The notes below the pieces were generated by a model. The model was not told the DNA's origin and searched no databases. It was given only the letters and a program-made list of their open reading frames with translations. Shown in pieces: positions 54,000 to 62,119 of a DNA stretch of 64,000 bases. Position numbers and translations under genes: made by a program. The DNA comes from Bradyrhizobium sp. 1(2017) (GTDB lineage Bacteria > Pseudomonadota > Alphaproteobacteria > Rhizobiales > Xanthobacteraceae): assembly GCF_011602485.2 (NCBI RefSeq), contig NZ_CP050022.2, positions 2,252,001-2,316,000 of the forward strand, in the 5' to 3' direction. Within the stretch, counting starts at the first letter, position 1; every line of letters begins with the position of its first letter.

Positions 54000-54815
54000 A
54001 TGGCGCAGAATTCAGGTCTGATGCAGGGCAAACGGGGTGTGATCCTCGGCGTTGCCAACAACCGCTCGATCGCCTGGGGCATCGCCAAGGCATGCCACGC
54101 GGCCGGTGCCGAGCTCGCCTTCACCTATCAGGGCGATGCGCTGAAGAAGCGCGTCGAGCCGCTCGCTGCGGAGATCGGCGGCCTCGTGCTCGGCCATTGC
54201 GACGTCACGGACGCTGCGACCATCGACGCCGTCTTCGCGGTGCTGAAGGAGAAGTGGGGCAAGATCGACTTCCTGGTGCACGCGATCGCCTATGGCGAAC
54301 AGCTCGACGGCCGCTATGTCGACACCACGCAGGAGAATTTCTCCAAGTCGATGCTGATCTCCTGCTATTCGTTCACCGCGGTGGCGCAGCGTGCCGAGAA
54401 GCTGATGACCGATGGCGGTTCGCTCATCACGCTCAGCTATTACGGCGCCGAGAAATGGATGCCGCATTATAACGTGATGGGCGTGGCCAAGGCCGCGCTG
54501 GAAGCCAGCGTGCGCTATCTCGCCGCCGATCTCGGCGAGAAGAACATCCGCGTCAACGCGATCTCGGCAGGTCCGATCAAGACGCTCGCGGCGTCCGGCA
54601 TCGGCGATTTCCGCTACATCCTGAAATGGAACGAGGCCAACGCGCCGATGCGGCGCAACGTCTCGACCGAAGACGTCGGCGGCAGCGCGCTGTATTTCCT
54701 CTCCGACCTGTCGCGCGGCGTAACCGGCGAGGTGCACCACGTCGATTCCGGCTATCACGTGCTCGGCATGAAGCGCCCGGACGCGCCTGATATCTCGTTC
54801 GGCGGGAAGGACTAA
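54000..54815 (+). CDS. fabI: Enoyl-ACP reductase I (NADH)
   Basis: The 271-residue protein has the FabI fold: RGVILGVANNRSIAWGIAKA for NAD, LVHAIAYGEQL, and the Y-x6-K active site in TLSYYGAEKWMPHYNVMGVA with the following Lys. The C-terminus (GSALYFLSDLSRGVTGEVHH) also fits FabI. It catalyses the last reduction in fatty acid elongation and is the triclosan/isoniazid-type target. Genomes of this group often carry several FabI copies. It is followed by the phosphatase gene 12 bases later. Confidence 0.93.
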   Translation: MAQNSGLMQGKRGVILGVANNRSIAWGIAKACHAAGAELAFTYQGDALKKRVEPLAAEIGGLVLGHCDVTDAATIDAVFAVLKEKWGKIDFLVHAIAYGEQLDGRYVDTTQENFSKSMLISCYSFTAVAQRAEKLMTDGGSLITLSYYGAEKWMPHYNVMGVAKAALEASVRYLAADLGEKNIRVNAISAGPIKTLAASGIGDFRYILKWNEANAPMRRNVSTEDVGGSALYFLSDLSRGVTGEVHHVDSGYHVLGMKRPDAPDISFGGKD

Positions 54816-54827
54816 TCTTCACCTGGA

Positions 54828-55427
54828 ATGCCTGTGCCCACGATCTACTACCTTCGTCACGGCGAGACCGAATGGAATGCGCTCGGCAGGCTTCAGGGCG
54901 TCAAGGACATTCCGCTGAACGCGCGCGGCCGGAGCCAGGCCGTGCAGGCGGGCGGTATCCTGGCCGATCTGTTCAAGCGCGAGCGCCGCGACAAGGCGGC
55001 GCTGCCCTACGTGTCGAGCCCGCTCGGCCGCGCGCGCCAGACCATGGAGCTTGCGCGCGGCAAACTCGAACTGCCGGTGGCGGACTACACGCTCGACGAT
55101 CGCCTGCGCGAGATCGGCTATGGCACCTGGGAGGGGCTGACGCTTGCCGAGAGCGAGGCGACCGATCCTGACGTCTATGCCAGGCGCCTGGCGGACAAAT
55201 GGATGGTGGGTCCCGCAGGCGGCGAAACCTATGCCGATGTGCAGGTCCGCGTGCGGGCCTGGTACGATCAGCTCCAGACCGACACGGTCGCTGTTGCCCA
55301 TGGCGGCACCTGCCGGGCCCTGATGGTCTCGCTCGGCCTGGAAACGCCGGCCAGCGCCGCCGAACTCTATATCGAGCAGGGCGCCGTCTACGTGTTCCGC
55401 GACGGCCGGCTGGAGAAGTTCAGTTGA
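54828..55427 (+). CDS. Histidine phosphatase family protein (phosphoglycerate mutase-like)
   Basis: The 199-residue protein begins with the catalytic RHG motif in YYLRHGETEWNALGRLQGVK and has SSPLGRARQTMELARGKLEL as phosphate-binding segment. The second catalytic His is in TDTVAVAHGGTCRALMVSLG. It removes phosphate from a small molecule or acts as a mutase; substrate unknown. It lies 12 bases after fabI, an operon-like spacing. Confidence 0.9.
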   Translation: MPVPTIYYLRHGETEWNALGRLQGVKDIPLNARGRSQAVQAGGILADLFKRERRDKAALPYVSSPLGRARQTMELARGKLELPVADYTLDDRLREIGYGTWEGLTLAESEATDPDVYARRLADKWMVGPAGGETYADVQVRVRAWYDQLQTDTVAVAHGGTCRALMVSLGLETPASAAELYIEQGAVYVFRDGRLEKFS

Positions 55428-55438
55428 TTCCACCCGCC

Positions 55439-55490
55439 GTCATTCCGGGTTCGATGCTCCGCATCGCACAGAAGGACGGCAACAGGGGTT
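55439..55490. repeat. One-ended remnant of the GTCATTCCGG repeat family
   Basis: GTCATTCCGGGTTCGATGCT then CCGCATCGCA carries only one end of the element; the matching CCGGAATGAC is absent. It lies 12 bases after the phosphatase stop and is probably a truncated copy. Confidence 0.55.
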
Positions 55491-55548
55491 GAATGCGGTG
55501 TTTCCGGGCGCTACCACAAGCCAGATCTGACTAATGAGCTAGAGACGG

Positions 55549-56637
55549 ATGTCCTTCAACACCTTCGGCCACATGTTTCGCGTCACCACCTTCGGCGAGA
55601 GCCATGGGGTGGCGATCGGCTGCGTGGTTGACGGCTGTCCGCCGATGATCCCGCTCACCGAGGCCGACATCCAGCAGGATCTCGACCGCCGCCGGCCCGG
55701 CCAGTCGCGCTTCACGACCCAGCGCCAGGAGCCGGACCAGGTGAAGATCCTGTCCGGCGTGATGGCGCATCCGGAGACCGGCGTGCAGGTGACGACGGGC
55801 ACCCCGATCGGGCTCCTGATCGAGAACACCGACCAGCGCTCCAAGGACTATTCCGAGATCAAGGACAAGTTTCGGCCCGGTCACGCCGACTTCACCTATG
55901 AGGCGAAATACGGTCTGCGCGACTATCGCGGCGGCGGACGCTCCTCGGCGCGCGAGACCGCCATGCGCGTTGCCGCGGGCGCGATCGCGCGAAAAGTGCT
56001 CCCCGACGTCAGGGTGCGGGGCGCGCTGGTGCAGATCGGCCCGCACAAGATCGACCGCGCGAAATGGGACTGGGACGAGATCGCGAAAAACCCGTTCTTC
56101 TGCCCCGACAAGGACAAGGCGGCGTTCTTCGAGACCTATCTCGACGGTATCCGCAAGAGCGGCTCCTCGATCGGCGCGGTGATCGAAATCGTCGCCGAAG
56201 GCGTGCCGGCGGGCCTGGGTGCGCCGATCTACGCCAAGCTCGATTCAGATCTCGCGGGTGCGATGATGACCATCAACGCGGTGAAGGGCGTCGAGATCGG
56301 CGCCGGCTTCGGCGCGGCCGAGCTCACGGGAGAGGAAAACGCCGACGAGATGCGCACCGGCAATGACGGCACGCGCTTCCTGTCCAACCATGCCGGCGGC
56401 GTGCTGGGCGGCATCTCCACGGGACAGCCGGTGGTGGTGCGCTTCGCAGTGAAGCCGACCTCGTCGATCCTGCAGCCGCGTCTCACCGTCGATCGCAAGG
56501 GCGCCGATACCGAGATCTTCACCAAGGGCCGCCACGACCCCTGCGTCGGCATCCGTGCCGTCCCCGTCGGCGAGGCCATGATGGCCTGCGTGCTCGCCGA
56601 CCACTTCCTCCGCGACCGCGGGCAGGTGGGGCGTTGA
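55549..56637 (+). CDS. aroC: Chorismate synthase
   Basis: The 362-residue protein has the AroC signatures [31 protein letters not shown] [19 protein letters not shown], and [20 protein letters not shown]. The GAEIGAGF-type [20 protein letters not shown] and TNNAGG-like [20 protein letters not shown] are also present. It makes chorismate from EPSP using reduced FMN, the last step of the shikimate pathway. A short gap of 121 bases separates it from the phosphatase gene. Confidence 0.95.
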   Translation: MSFNTFGHMFRVTTFGESHGVAIGCVVDGCPPMIPLTEADIQQDLDRRRPGQSRFTTQRQEPDQVKILSGVMAHPETGVQVTTGTPIGLLIENTDQRSKDYSEIKDKFRPGHADFTYEAKYGLRDYRGGGRSSARETAMRVAAGAIARKVLPDVRVRGALVQIGPHKIDRAKWDWDEIAKNPFFCPDKDKAAFFETYLDGIRKSGSSIGAVIEIVAEGVPAGLGAPIYAKLDSDLAGAMMTINAVKGVEIGAGFGAAELTGEENADEMRTGNDGTRFLSNHAGGVLGGISTGQPVVVRFAVKPTSSILQPRLTVDRKGADTEIFTKGRHDPCVGIRAVPVGEAMMACVLADHFLRDRGQVGR

Positions 56638-56699
56638 TGTCGCGGTACTAGCCCACCGCGCAGCTTGACGACCCCGCAACTTCGCCCGCAAATGCGGGC

Positions 56700-57890
56700 A
56701 TGGAAAGCTCGGAGCTTCAGCGTGTCTCCAACTGGCTGATCGATGGCGCCTGGTCGTCGATGGCGCCGCCCGAGATGATCGCCGATTTCTGCGAGCGTCT
56801 GGTCGCGGCCGGCCTGCCGCTGTGGCGGTTCGGGATCTTTATCCGAACGCTGCACCCCGAAATCTTCGGTCGCAACTTCATCTGGCGGCGGGGTCAGGAT
56901 CTCGAAATCGGCAGCGTGGATTTCGACATCCTGGACACCCCCGAATTCGGCCGCAGTCCGCTCCGCATCGTTTTCGAGCAGGGCGTTGAGGTCAGGGGGC
57001 GCGTCGACGATCCCGACAGCAAGCGATTTCCGTTCGTCGACGACATGCGTGCTGAAGGCGCGACCGACTATATCGCGCTACCGGTCCCCTTTCTCGACGG
57101 CTCCATCCACGCGACGAGCTGGGTCACGCAGCATCCCGGCGGCTTCAGCGACGGCGACATCGCGGCGATCCGGTCCATCATCGCGCCGCTCGCCCGCGTC
57201 AGCGAGATCATCAGCCTGCGCCGCACCGCCGAGATGCTGCTCGACACCTATGTCGGCAATCGCGCCGGCGCGCGCATTCTCGGCGGCCAGATCCGCCGTG
57301 GCCACAACGACACCATGCAGGCCGCGATCTGGCTCTCGGACCTGCGCGGCTTCACCGCGCTGTCGGATCGGCTCCCGGCCGAGACGGTGGTCACGATCCT
57401 CAACCATTATTTCGACTGCCAGGTCACCGCGATCCGCGGCCATGGCGGCGAGGTGCTGAAATTCATGGGCGACGGCCTGCTCGCCGTGTTTCCGATCGAC
57501 GAATATGTCGGCGATGCCGCTCATGTCTGCACGCGCGTGCTGGAGGCGGCGCGCGAATCCCGGGCCAGCGTCGAGGCGCTCGCCGTTCCGGTCGGCGATG
57601 CCGTCGAGCGCTTCCGCTTCGGCGTCGCGCTGCATGTCGGCAACATCCTCTACGGCAATATCGGTGGCGGCAATCGCCTCGACTTCACCTGCATCGGCCC
57701 CGCCGTCAATCTCGCGGCCCGGCTGGAGAAGATCACGGGCCGGCTGGGGCGGACCGTCGTCGCTTCGGAAGGATTTGCCAATGTCTGCCGCGAAGGCTGG
57801 CACGAACTCGGCGAGTTTCCGATCGCGGGATTTTCCAAGGCGCAGCGCGTGTACGGGCTCGCGGAGGAAACGCCCGTGGTGATGGCTTAG
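56700..57890 (+). CDS. Class III adenylate/guanylate cyclase with N-terminal sensory region
   Basis: The 396-residue protein has an N-terminal region of about 180 residues of GAF-like type (MIADFCERLVAAGLPLWRFG). A class III cyclase domain follows: AIWLSDLRGFTALSDRLPAE, HGGEVLKFMGDGLLAVFP with the two metal Asp, and DFTCIGPAVNLAARLEKITG. Asn and Arg of NLAARLEK are the transition-state residues. It should make cAMP from ATP. It lies 62 bases after aroC on the same strand and just before the RiPP locus; whether it regulates that locus is unknown. Confidence 0.88.
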   Translation: MESSELQRVSNWLIDGAWSSMAPPEMIADFCERLVAAGLPLWRFGIFIRTLHPEIFGRNFIWRRGQDLEIGSVDFDILDTPEFGRSPLRIVFEQGVEVRGRVDDPDSKRFPFVDDMRAEGATDYIALPVPFLDGSIHATSWVTQHPGGFSDGDIAAIRSIIAPLARVSEIISLRRTAEMLLDTYVGNRAGARILGGQIRRGHNDTMQAAIWLSDLRGFTALSDRLPAETVVTILNHYFDCQVTAIRGHGGEVLKFMGDGLLAVFPIDEYVGDAAHVCTRVLEAARESRASVEALAVPVGDAVERFRFGVALHVGNILYGNIGGGNRLDFTCIGPAVNLAARLEKITGRLGRTVVASEGFANVCREGWHELGEFPIAGFSKAQRVYGLAEETPVVMA

Positions 57891-57912
57891 GGGCTCTTTC
57901 CAGGAGCGATGC

Positions 57913-57933
57913 CTGCTCCATGAGGTGGAGCAG
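57913..57933. promoter_or_regulatory. Perfect 8-bp inverted repeat upstream of the RiPP precursor
   Basis: CTGCTCCA and TGGAGCAG are perfect inverted arms around TGAGG. They lie after the cyclase stop and before the precursor promoter. It may be an operator or the stem of a terminator; no T run follows. Confidence 0.4.
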
Positions 57934-57952
57934 ACCAACCGGTCCCGACACA

Positions 57953-57979
57953 TTGCCGCAACAATGGAAAAGGTATAGT
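57953..57979 (+). promoter_or_regulatory. Putative sigma70-type promoter of the RiPP precursor gene
   Basis: TTGCCG (57953-57958) and TATAGT (57974-57979) are spaced 15 bases apart and lie about 80 bases upstream of the precursor ATG. The spacer is short and the match moderate, so this is a candidate only. Confidence 0.35.
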
Positions 57980-58059
57980 GTTCATCATTGCTCAGCCGGC
58001 TCGATAGTCCGGCCTTTCGTTCGATCCCTGCATTGCGTCGCGAAAAAGGGAGCATCATC

Positions 58060-58338
58060 ATGCCGATTACGACGCTGAAGGTTTTGGCAAGCCTCGTACA
58101 GTTGCATGGGCCTGGCGCAACCATTCAGAGCGACCATCAGGGTATCGATGCATTGCTGAACGATCTGCGGGGACCGGGTGCGGAGCAGGGCGTCGTCACC
58201 GACGCCCCCGTGGCGACCCAGGTTGCTTTCAGACGAGGCGCTTTTGCTAAAGGCGCCAACGCAGGTGCCTTCCGCAGGGGGGCATACGCTCCGGGTGTGG
58301 GCGCGTTCCGCCGCGGCGGATTCGTTCGAGGGTACTAG
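58060..58338 (+). CDS. Candidate RiPP precursor peptide with three aromatic-Arg repeats, 92 aa
   Basis: The peptide starts MPITTLKVLASLVQLHGPGA behind AAAAAGGGAG; a longer TTG frame at 57988 lacks support. Residues 1-55 form a mostly soluble leader without a signal peptide. Residues 56-92 are a core with three repeats: AFRRGAF (56-62), AFRRGAY (70-76) and AFRRGGF (82-88). Each carries two aromatics five residues apart, with short Gly/Ala spacers and a C-terminal Tyr. Aromatic residues followed by two residues ending in Arg, Lys or Pro recall the three-residue cyclophane sites cut by radical SAM triceptide enzymes. The maturase gene follows by 32 bases. I do not recognise the named family; product unknown. 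Confidence 0.75.
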   Translation: MPITTLKVLASLVQLHGPGATIQSDHQGIDALLNDLRGPGAEQGVVTDAPVATQVAFRRGAFAKGANAGAFRRGAYAPGVGAFRRGGFVRGY

Positions 58339-58370
58339 TTAAACTTACTCCAGCTCGTCTCGGTGTCGGC

Positions 58371-59552
58371 ATGTCGGCTGACGGTCCAGATTGTGTCTCT
58401 TTCCAGGATCAGCCGATCACTCAATTGCTGGTCAAGGTCGCAACGAGATGTAACATCGATTGCTCTTATTGTTACTGGTTTCGCGACGCGTCCGTTTACA
58501 CCAAGCCGAAGCTCATGAGCCCTGACGTGCGGCATCGTCTGCTGCAGCGCATCGAGGAGCACGTCGTCAGGTTCTCACTCGCCGATTTTCCCGTCATTCT
58601 GCATGGCGGCGAGCCTTTGCTGTGGGGCGTCGAGAATTTCCACCGCTTTGCCGAGGCCTGCGAGGCCATTTCATCACGGACCGGATGCGTCATACCGATC
58701 GCGGTCACGACCAATGGTGTGTTGATCGATGATGAATGGCTGGCCTGCTTCGAGGCCCGCAACATTTCGGTTGCGATCAGCGTGGACGGACCGGCACATA
58801 TTCACGACCTTCATCGCAGGACGTTTCAGGGGACGGGCACCCATGCCGCCGTGGAACGTGCCGTTCGCATGCTGGTGTCGCGCAACATTGGCGTCATCGC
58901 CCTGGCCGTCTGCAATCCCGCTTACGCGCCGCAGCAATACGCAGATTTTTTCGCCAGCTGTGGAATCTCCAACTACGACATCATGATTCCCGATGCGACG
59001 GTGGATGAGACTCCGCCCTCCATTGGCGCTTTCTACAAGGGGCTGTTCGACCTGTGGCTGGAGGCAAATCGCTCGACGGCGGCGACCGATATCCGCATCG
59101 TCTCGGACATGATCACCGCCCTGCTTGGCAACAATTCACCGACCGAGGGCGTGGGCCACAAGCCCGTCGAGCTTTGCACCGTGATGACCGATGGCACCGT
59201 GGAGGCCCACGATGTGCTGCGGATCGCGGGCGACGGCTTCACCAACACCGGGTTCAACATCTTCGATCACGCGATCGATGAGGTCAGGAATGAGCCGCGC
59301 TGGAAAGCCGCGCGCGATGCCTCAATCAATCTTTGTGCGAAGTGTCGCCAATGCAAGTTCATGAACGCCTGCGGGGGAGGCTATCTTCCGCATCGTTTCT
59401 CCAAGAAAAACGGCTACGACAATCCGTCAGTCTATTGCGACGATCTCTACTCGATGTTTGAGAACATGCAGTCCGTACTGGAGAGTCATCTCTATGTCAG
59501 CAAGCCGGACGGTGTGCGCGTCAACTTGCGCGACACGCTGGCAGGCGCCTGA
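58371..59552 (+). CDS. Radical SAM/SPASM peptide maturase for the adjacent precursor
   Basis: The 393-residue protein has the radical SAM motif C27-NID-C31-SY-C34, then YWFRDASV and HGGEPLL at 78-84. A SPASM-type C-terminus has cysteines C269, C322, C325, C328, C334 and C356, within CAKCRQCKFMNACGGGYLPH and DNPSVYC. This CGGGYLPHR/DNPSVYC end is that of rSAM/SPASM peptide-modifying enzymes such as the cyclophane (triceptide) formers. It most likely links the aromatic residues of the precursor core to nearby side chains, using SAM and Fe-S clusters in the cytosol. It lies 32 bases after the precursor on the same strand. Reaction type is inference. Confidence 0.85.
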   Translation: MSADGPDCVSFQDQPITQLLVKVATRCNIDCSYCYWFRDASVYTKPKLMSPDVRHRLLQRIEEHVVRFSLADFPVILHGGEPLLWGVENFHRFAEACEAISSRTGCVIPIAVTTNGVLIDDEWLACFEARNISVAISVDGPAHIHDLHRRTFQGTGTHAAVERAVRMLVSRNIGVIALAVCNPAYAPQQYADFFASCGISNYDIMIPDATVDETPPSIGAFYKGLFDLWLEANRSTAATDIRIVSDMITALLGNNSPTEGVGHKPVELCTVMTDGTVEAHDVLRIAGDGFTNTGFNIFDHAIDEVRNEPRWKAARDASINLCAKCRQCKFMNACGGGYLPHRFSKKNGYDNPSVYCDDLYSMFENMQSVLESHLYVSKPDGVRVNLRDTLAGA

Positions 59553-59583
59553 TGGATGTTGCTGCGTTGTCCGGCTCGTATCC

Positions 59584-59889
59584 CTATTCCTCCGGCTCCG
59601 TCGTGAACAGCAGCGGATAGCCCTTGGCGCGGCCGGCATCGGTGGCGCGCGTCGCCTTGGTCTCGGCGACGTCCCGGGTGAACACGGCGACGACGCAGGT
59701 CCCCAGCTTGTGCGCGGTGATCATCACCTTGTAGGCCTGATCCTCCGTCATGCGGAATTCAGCCTTGAGGATCATCGTGACGAACTCGCGCGGCGTGTAG
59801 TCGTCGTTGATCAGGATGACCTTGTGCAGCTTCGGCCGCTCGACCTTGGTCCTGGTCCTGGTTTTCGGTTTGGTGACGGTATCGTTCAT
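59584..59889 (-). CDS. clpS: ClpS adaptor protein
   Basis: The 101-residue protein starts MNDTVTKPKTRTRTKVERPK. It has the ClpS fold signatures: YKVILINDDYTPREFVTMIL as LHKVILINDDYTPREFVTMI and AHKLGTCVVAVFTRDVAETK. It delivers N-end-rule substrates to the ClpAP protease and reshapes its specificity. No clpA gene lies in the window. The ATG at 59889 begins the usual short tail; the frame is open to 59961. It is convergent with the RiPP maturase gene. Confidence 0.9.
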   Translation of the reverse strand: MNDTVTKPKTRTRTKVERPKLHKVILINDDYTPREFVTMILKAEFRMTEDQAYKVMITAHKLGTCVVAVFTRDVAETKATRATDAGRAKGYPLLFTTEPEE

Positions 59890-60043
59890 CGTGTCCTGAA
59901 ACGCCCGGTCCTGATGAGCTCCAGCCGTCTCATCATATGGCAGGCGCCCGGACTCCTCCAAGATGGTCGGTGCGGCCGCTCATGCCGCTGCCGATGGGCA
60001 GGGATGCACCGATCGCGCGTGCGCTGCGCTGGATTATTGCTCG

Positions 60044-60090
60044 AGCATGATCCTTTCGGAAAGCCGCTGCACACGTTTCCGGATCATGCT
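60044..60090. repeat. Dispersed palindromic repeat, AGCATGATCC family, copy 4
   Basis: AGCATGATCCTTTCGGAAAG, CCGCTGCACACG and TTTCCGGATCATGCT form a long dyad with ends AGCATGATCC and GGATCATGCT. It ends one base before the crcB stop codon (CTA on this strand at 60091-60093), so it abuts the gene's 3' end. Confidence 0.85.
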
Positions 60091-60474
60091 CTAGGGAAGC
60101 GCCCGAACGACCTGCAGGGCGGCGATCAGCGCCCCCACGGACAGCACCACCGATGCAATCATGTAGACGGCCGAGGCGAGGGTCTGACCGCGCTCGATCA
60201 GATACCAGGCATCCAGCGAGAAGGTCGAGAATGTCGTGTATCCGCCACAGATGCCGACCGTCAGAAATAGGCGTGCGGCCTGCGGCAGGTTCCATCGCGT
60301 CGCGAACAGCGCGGTGAAGATTCCGATCAGGAATGATCCCGTCACGTTGATGATCAGCGTGCCCCAGGGAAAATCGGTGCCGAAGGCGCGGCCCGAGCCG
60401 ATTGCGACGAGATAGCGCACGACCGCGCCGAGCGCTCCGCCGGCGGCGACAGCCAGAATGTATTGGGTGTTCAA
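60091..60474 (-). CDS. crcB: Fluoride exporter CrcB (Fluc)
   Basis: The 127-residue protein has four membrane helices and the Fluc signature GICGGYTTFSTFSLDAWYLI, plus ARYLV-type GGALGAVVRYLVAIGSG and IINVTGSFLIG. Fluc proteins are dual-topology fluoride channels that lower cytoplasmic fluoride. It is the second gene behind an MFS transporter. The whole unit is preceded by a fluoride riboswitch at 61817-61881, which fits fluoride-induced expression. A dispersed repeat lies against its stop codon. Confidence 0.95.
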   Translation of the reverse strand: MNTQYILAVAAGGALGAVVRYLVAIGSGRAFGTDFPWGTLIINVTGSFLIGIFTALFATRWNLPQAARLFLTVGICGGYTTFSTFSLDAWYLIERGQTLASAVYMIASVVLSVGALIAALQVVRALP

Positions 60475-60502
60475 CGTCGTGTTTCCTGGTTTGCAGCCTG
60501 CA

Positions 60503-61711
60503 TCATCCGTTCTTTACCGCCAGCCTGCCGCCGACCGCGAACAGCCCGACCAGCGAGACCAGCGCGAAGCCGAGCCCCGCGAGGAACGTGCCTTGAGGAC
60601 CATAGGCGTCCCACAATGCGCCGGCGATCACGCTCGCGGCCAGCAGGGCAAGCCCTGTGAACAGGTTGAAATAGCCGAAGGCGGTGCCGCGCAGGCTCGG
60701 GGGGGCGGCATCGGCGACCATGGCCGAGAGCAGGCCTTGCGTCAGTCCCATATGCAGTCCCCACAGCACGACACCGAGCGCGAGGCCCGCAAGGCTCGGG
60801 AGCAAGGCCAGCGCGAGGTCGGCCGCGGCGAGGAAGACCAGACCGAGAGCGAGCAGGCCGGTCCGGTTGATCCGGTCCGACAGCACGCCGGCCGGATAGG
60901 CCGACAGCGCATAGGCAATGTTCATCAGCACCAGCACCGCCGGCACCCACATCACGTTGAGTCCGATGTTCTGCGCGCGCAGGATCAGGAAGGCCTCACT
61001 GAAGCGCGCCAGCGTGAAGACGATCCCGACCGCGACGACGCGCCAGTACACCGCTCCGAGCTGCCGCATCGCGGCGAGATTGAGCGGGTTCTTCGCAGGC
61101 TCCCGGCTCGGGTCCGGCTCCGGCTCGCTCACGGCGAATGCGATCAAGCCGAAGGACAGGAAGGCCGGAAGCACCGCCACCCAGAACACGATGGTGAAAT
61201 TGTCCGCCGTCCACCACATCAGGCCGATCGCAACGAGCGGCCCGAGGAAGGCGCCGATGGTGTCGAGCGATTGCCTTAGCCCGAAGCTCGCGCCGCGCAG
61301 GCCGACCGGGGCGATGTCGGCGATCAGCGCATCGCGCGGCGCGCCACGAATGCCCTTTCCGACGCGGTCGATGAAGCGTGCCGCCACCAGCCATCCGACG
61401 CTTGGCGCCAGCGGAAAAAGCGGTTTGGTGAAGGCGGCCAGCCCATAGCCGAGCGCGGCAAGCAGCTTGCGGCGGCCGAGCCAGTCCGACAGGGCACCCG
61501 AGAATATCTTGGTGATCGAGGCGGTCGCCTCGGCAATACCCTCGATGAAGCCGACGGTCAGCGTGGAGGCCCCGAGCACGGTGACGAGATAGATCGGCAG
61601 CAGCGCATGGATCATCTCGGAAGAGATGTCCATCAGCATCGAGACGAAGCCGAGCACCCAGATTCCCCTGGGCAGGGCGGCACGTGCAACATTCGGTGTC
61701 GTCGTGGTCAC
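60503..61711 (-). CDS. Major-facilitator transporter in a fluoride-riboswitch operon
   Basis: The 402-residue protein starts with GTG at 61711, behind AAGGAGAACG, and reads VTTTTPNVARAALPRGIWVL. About 12 helices are present, with motif A-like SGALSDWLGRRKLLAALGYG and RFIDRVGKGIRGAPRDALIA. The latter resembles the DUF/MFS group that carries RVGKG.RGAPRDALIAD. It shares the leader RNA, riboswitch and terminator with crcB 28 bases downstream. It probably moves an ion or small molecule relevant to fluoride stress, but its substrate is unknown. Confidence 0.88.
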   Translation of the reverse strand: MTTTTPNVARAALPRGIWVLGFVSMLMDISSEMIHALLPIYLVTVLGASTLTVGFIEGIAEATASITKIFSGALSDWLGRRKLLAALGYGLAAFTKPLFPLAPSVGWLVAARFIDRVGKGIRGAPRDALIADIAPVGLRGASFGLRQSLDTIGAFLGPLVAIGLMWWTADNFTIVFWVAVLPAFLSFGLIAFAVSEPEPDPSREPAKNPLNLAAMRQLGAVYWRVVAVGIVFTLARFSEAFLILRAQNIGLNVMWVPAVLVLMNIAYALSAYPAGVLSDRINRTGLLALGLVFLAAADLALALLPSLAGLALGVVLWGLHMGLTQGLLSAMVADAAPPSLRGTAFGYFNLFTGLALLAASVIAGALWDAYGPQGTFLAGLGFALVSLVGLFAVGGRLAVKNG

Positions 61712-61746
61712 GCCTTCGCGTTCTCCTTGGCCATTCTTCAGGCAAC

Positions 61747-61768
61747 AAAAAACCCGCCATCGGCGGGC
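61747..61768 (-). terminator. Terminator of the fluoride riboswitch expression platform
   Basis: Read on the minus strand, CCCGCC, the loop GAT and GGCGGG are followed by six T. This is an intrinsic terminator 36 bases upstream of the MFS start, placed after the aptamer. When fluoride is absent it should stop transcription before the genes. Confidence 0.85.
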
Positions 61769-61816
61769 CTGTCCATGCTCCCGCCAAAGGCAGAGGCTCA
61801 AAGATTGCCTCACCTC

Positions 61817-61881
61817 AAGCAGGAGTCATCAGCCCATTACGGTTACGGACCGCCGGGCGCTTGTCGGGGGACTCCATCCCC
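61817..61881 (-). promoter_or_regulatory. Fluoride riboswitch (crcB motif) aptamer
   Basis: Read 5'->3' on the minus strand, the RNA contains GGGGATGGAGTCCCCC, then GACAAGCGCCCGGC, and later GGGCTGATGACTCCTGCTT. This is the crcB-motif pattern: GGxGATGGxGxCCxCC, then AAxxGCCC, hairpin, GGGCTGATGxCxCC. GGAGT pairs with ACTCC, GGGG with CCCC, and GCCC with GGGC. It precedes the MFS-crcB operon and a terminator, which confirms the assignment. It should turn the operon on when fluoride binds. Confidence 0.92.
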
Positions 61882-61893
61882 ATCTGTGCGCCC

Positions 61894-61921
61894 AGCCTAG
61901 CATGGAAATTGTGCCGGACAA
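61894..61921 (-). promoter_or_regulatory. Promoter of the fluoride operon
   Basis: On the minus strand TTGTCC (61916-61921) and TAGGCT (61894-61899) are spaced 16 bases apart. They place the start of transcription about 12 bases before the riboswitch. The fit is moderate. Confidence 0.45.
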
Positions 61922-62119
61922 GTGGGTGGGGTGCGTGTCTCCACACTGCGCCGTCAATTCGGTCGCGCGTGTTCCGGTGACGCAAGCGCGGCAACATGGC
62001 GGCAGCTTTGCGTGGGCCGTGCAAATTCCTAACTCGAATGTGAAGTGCAAGCGATCTTCGCACTTTGCGGCAAGCCGTTTGCATGTCACCATCACGTCAT
62101 ACGACGGGAGACTGCTGCG

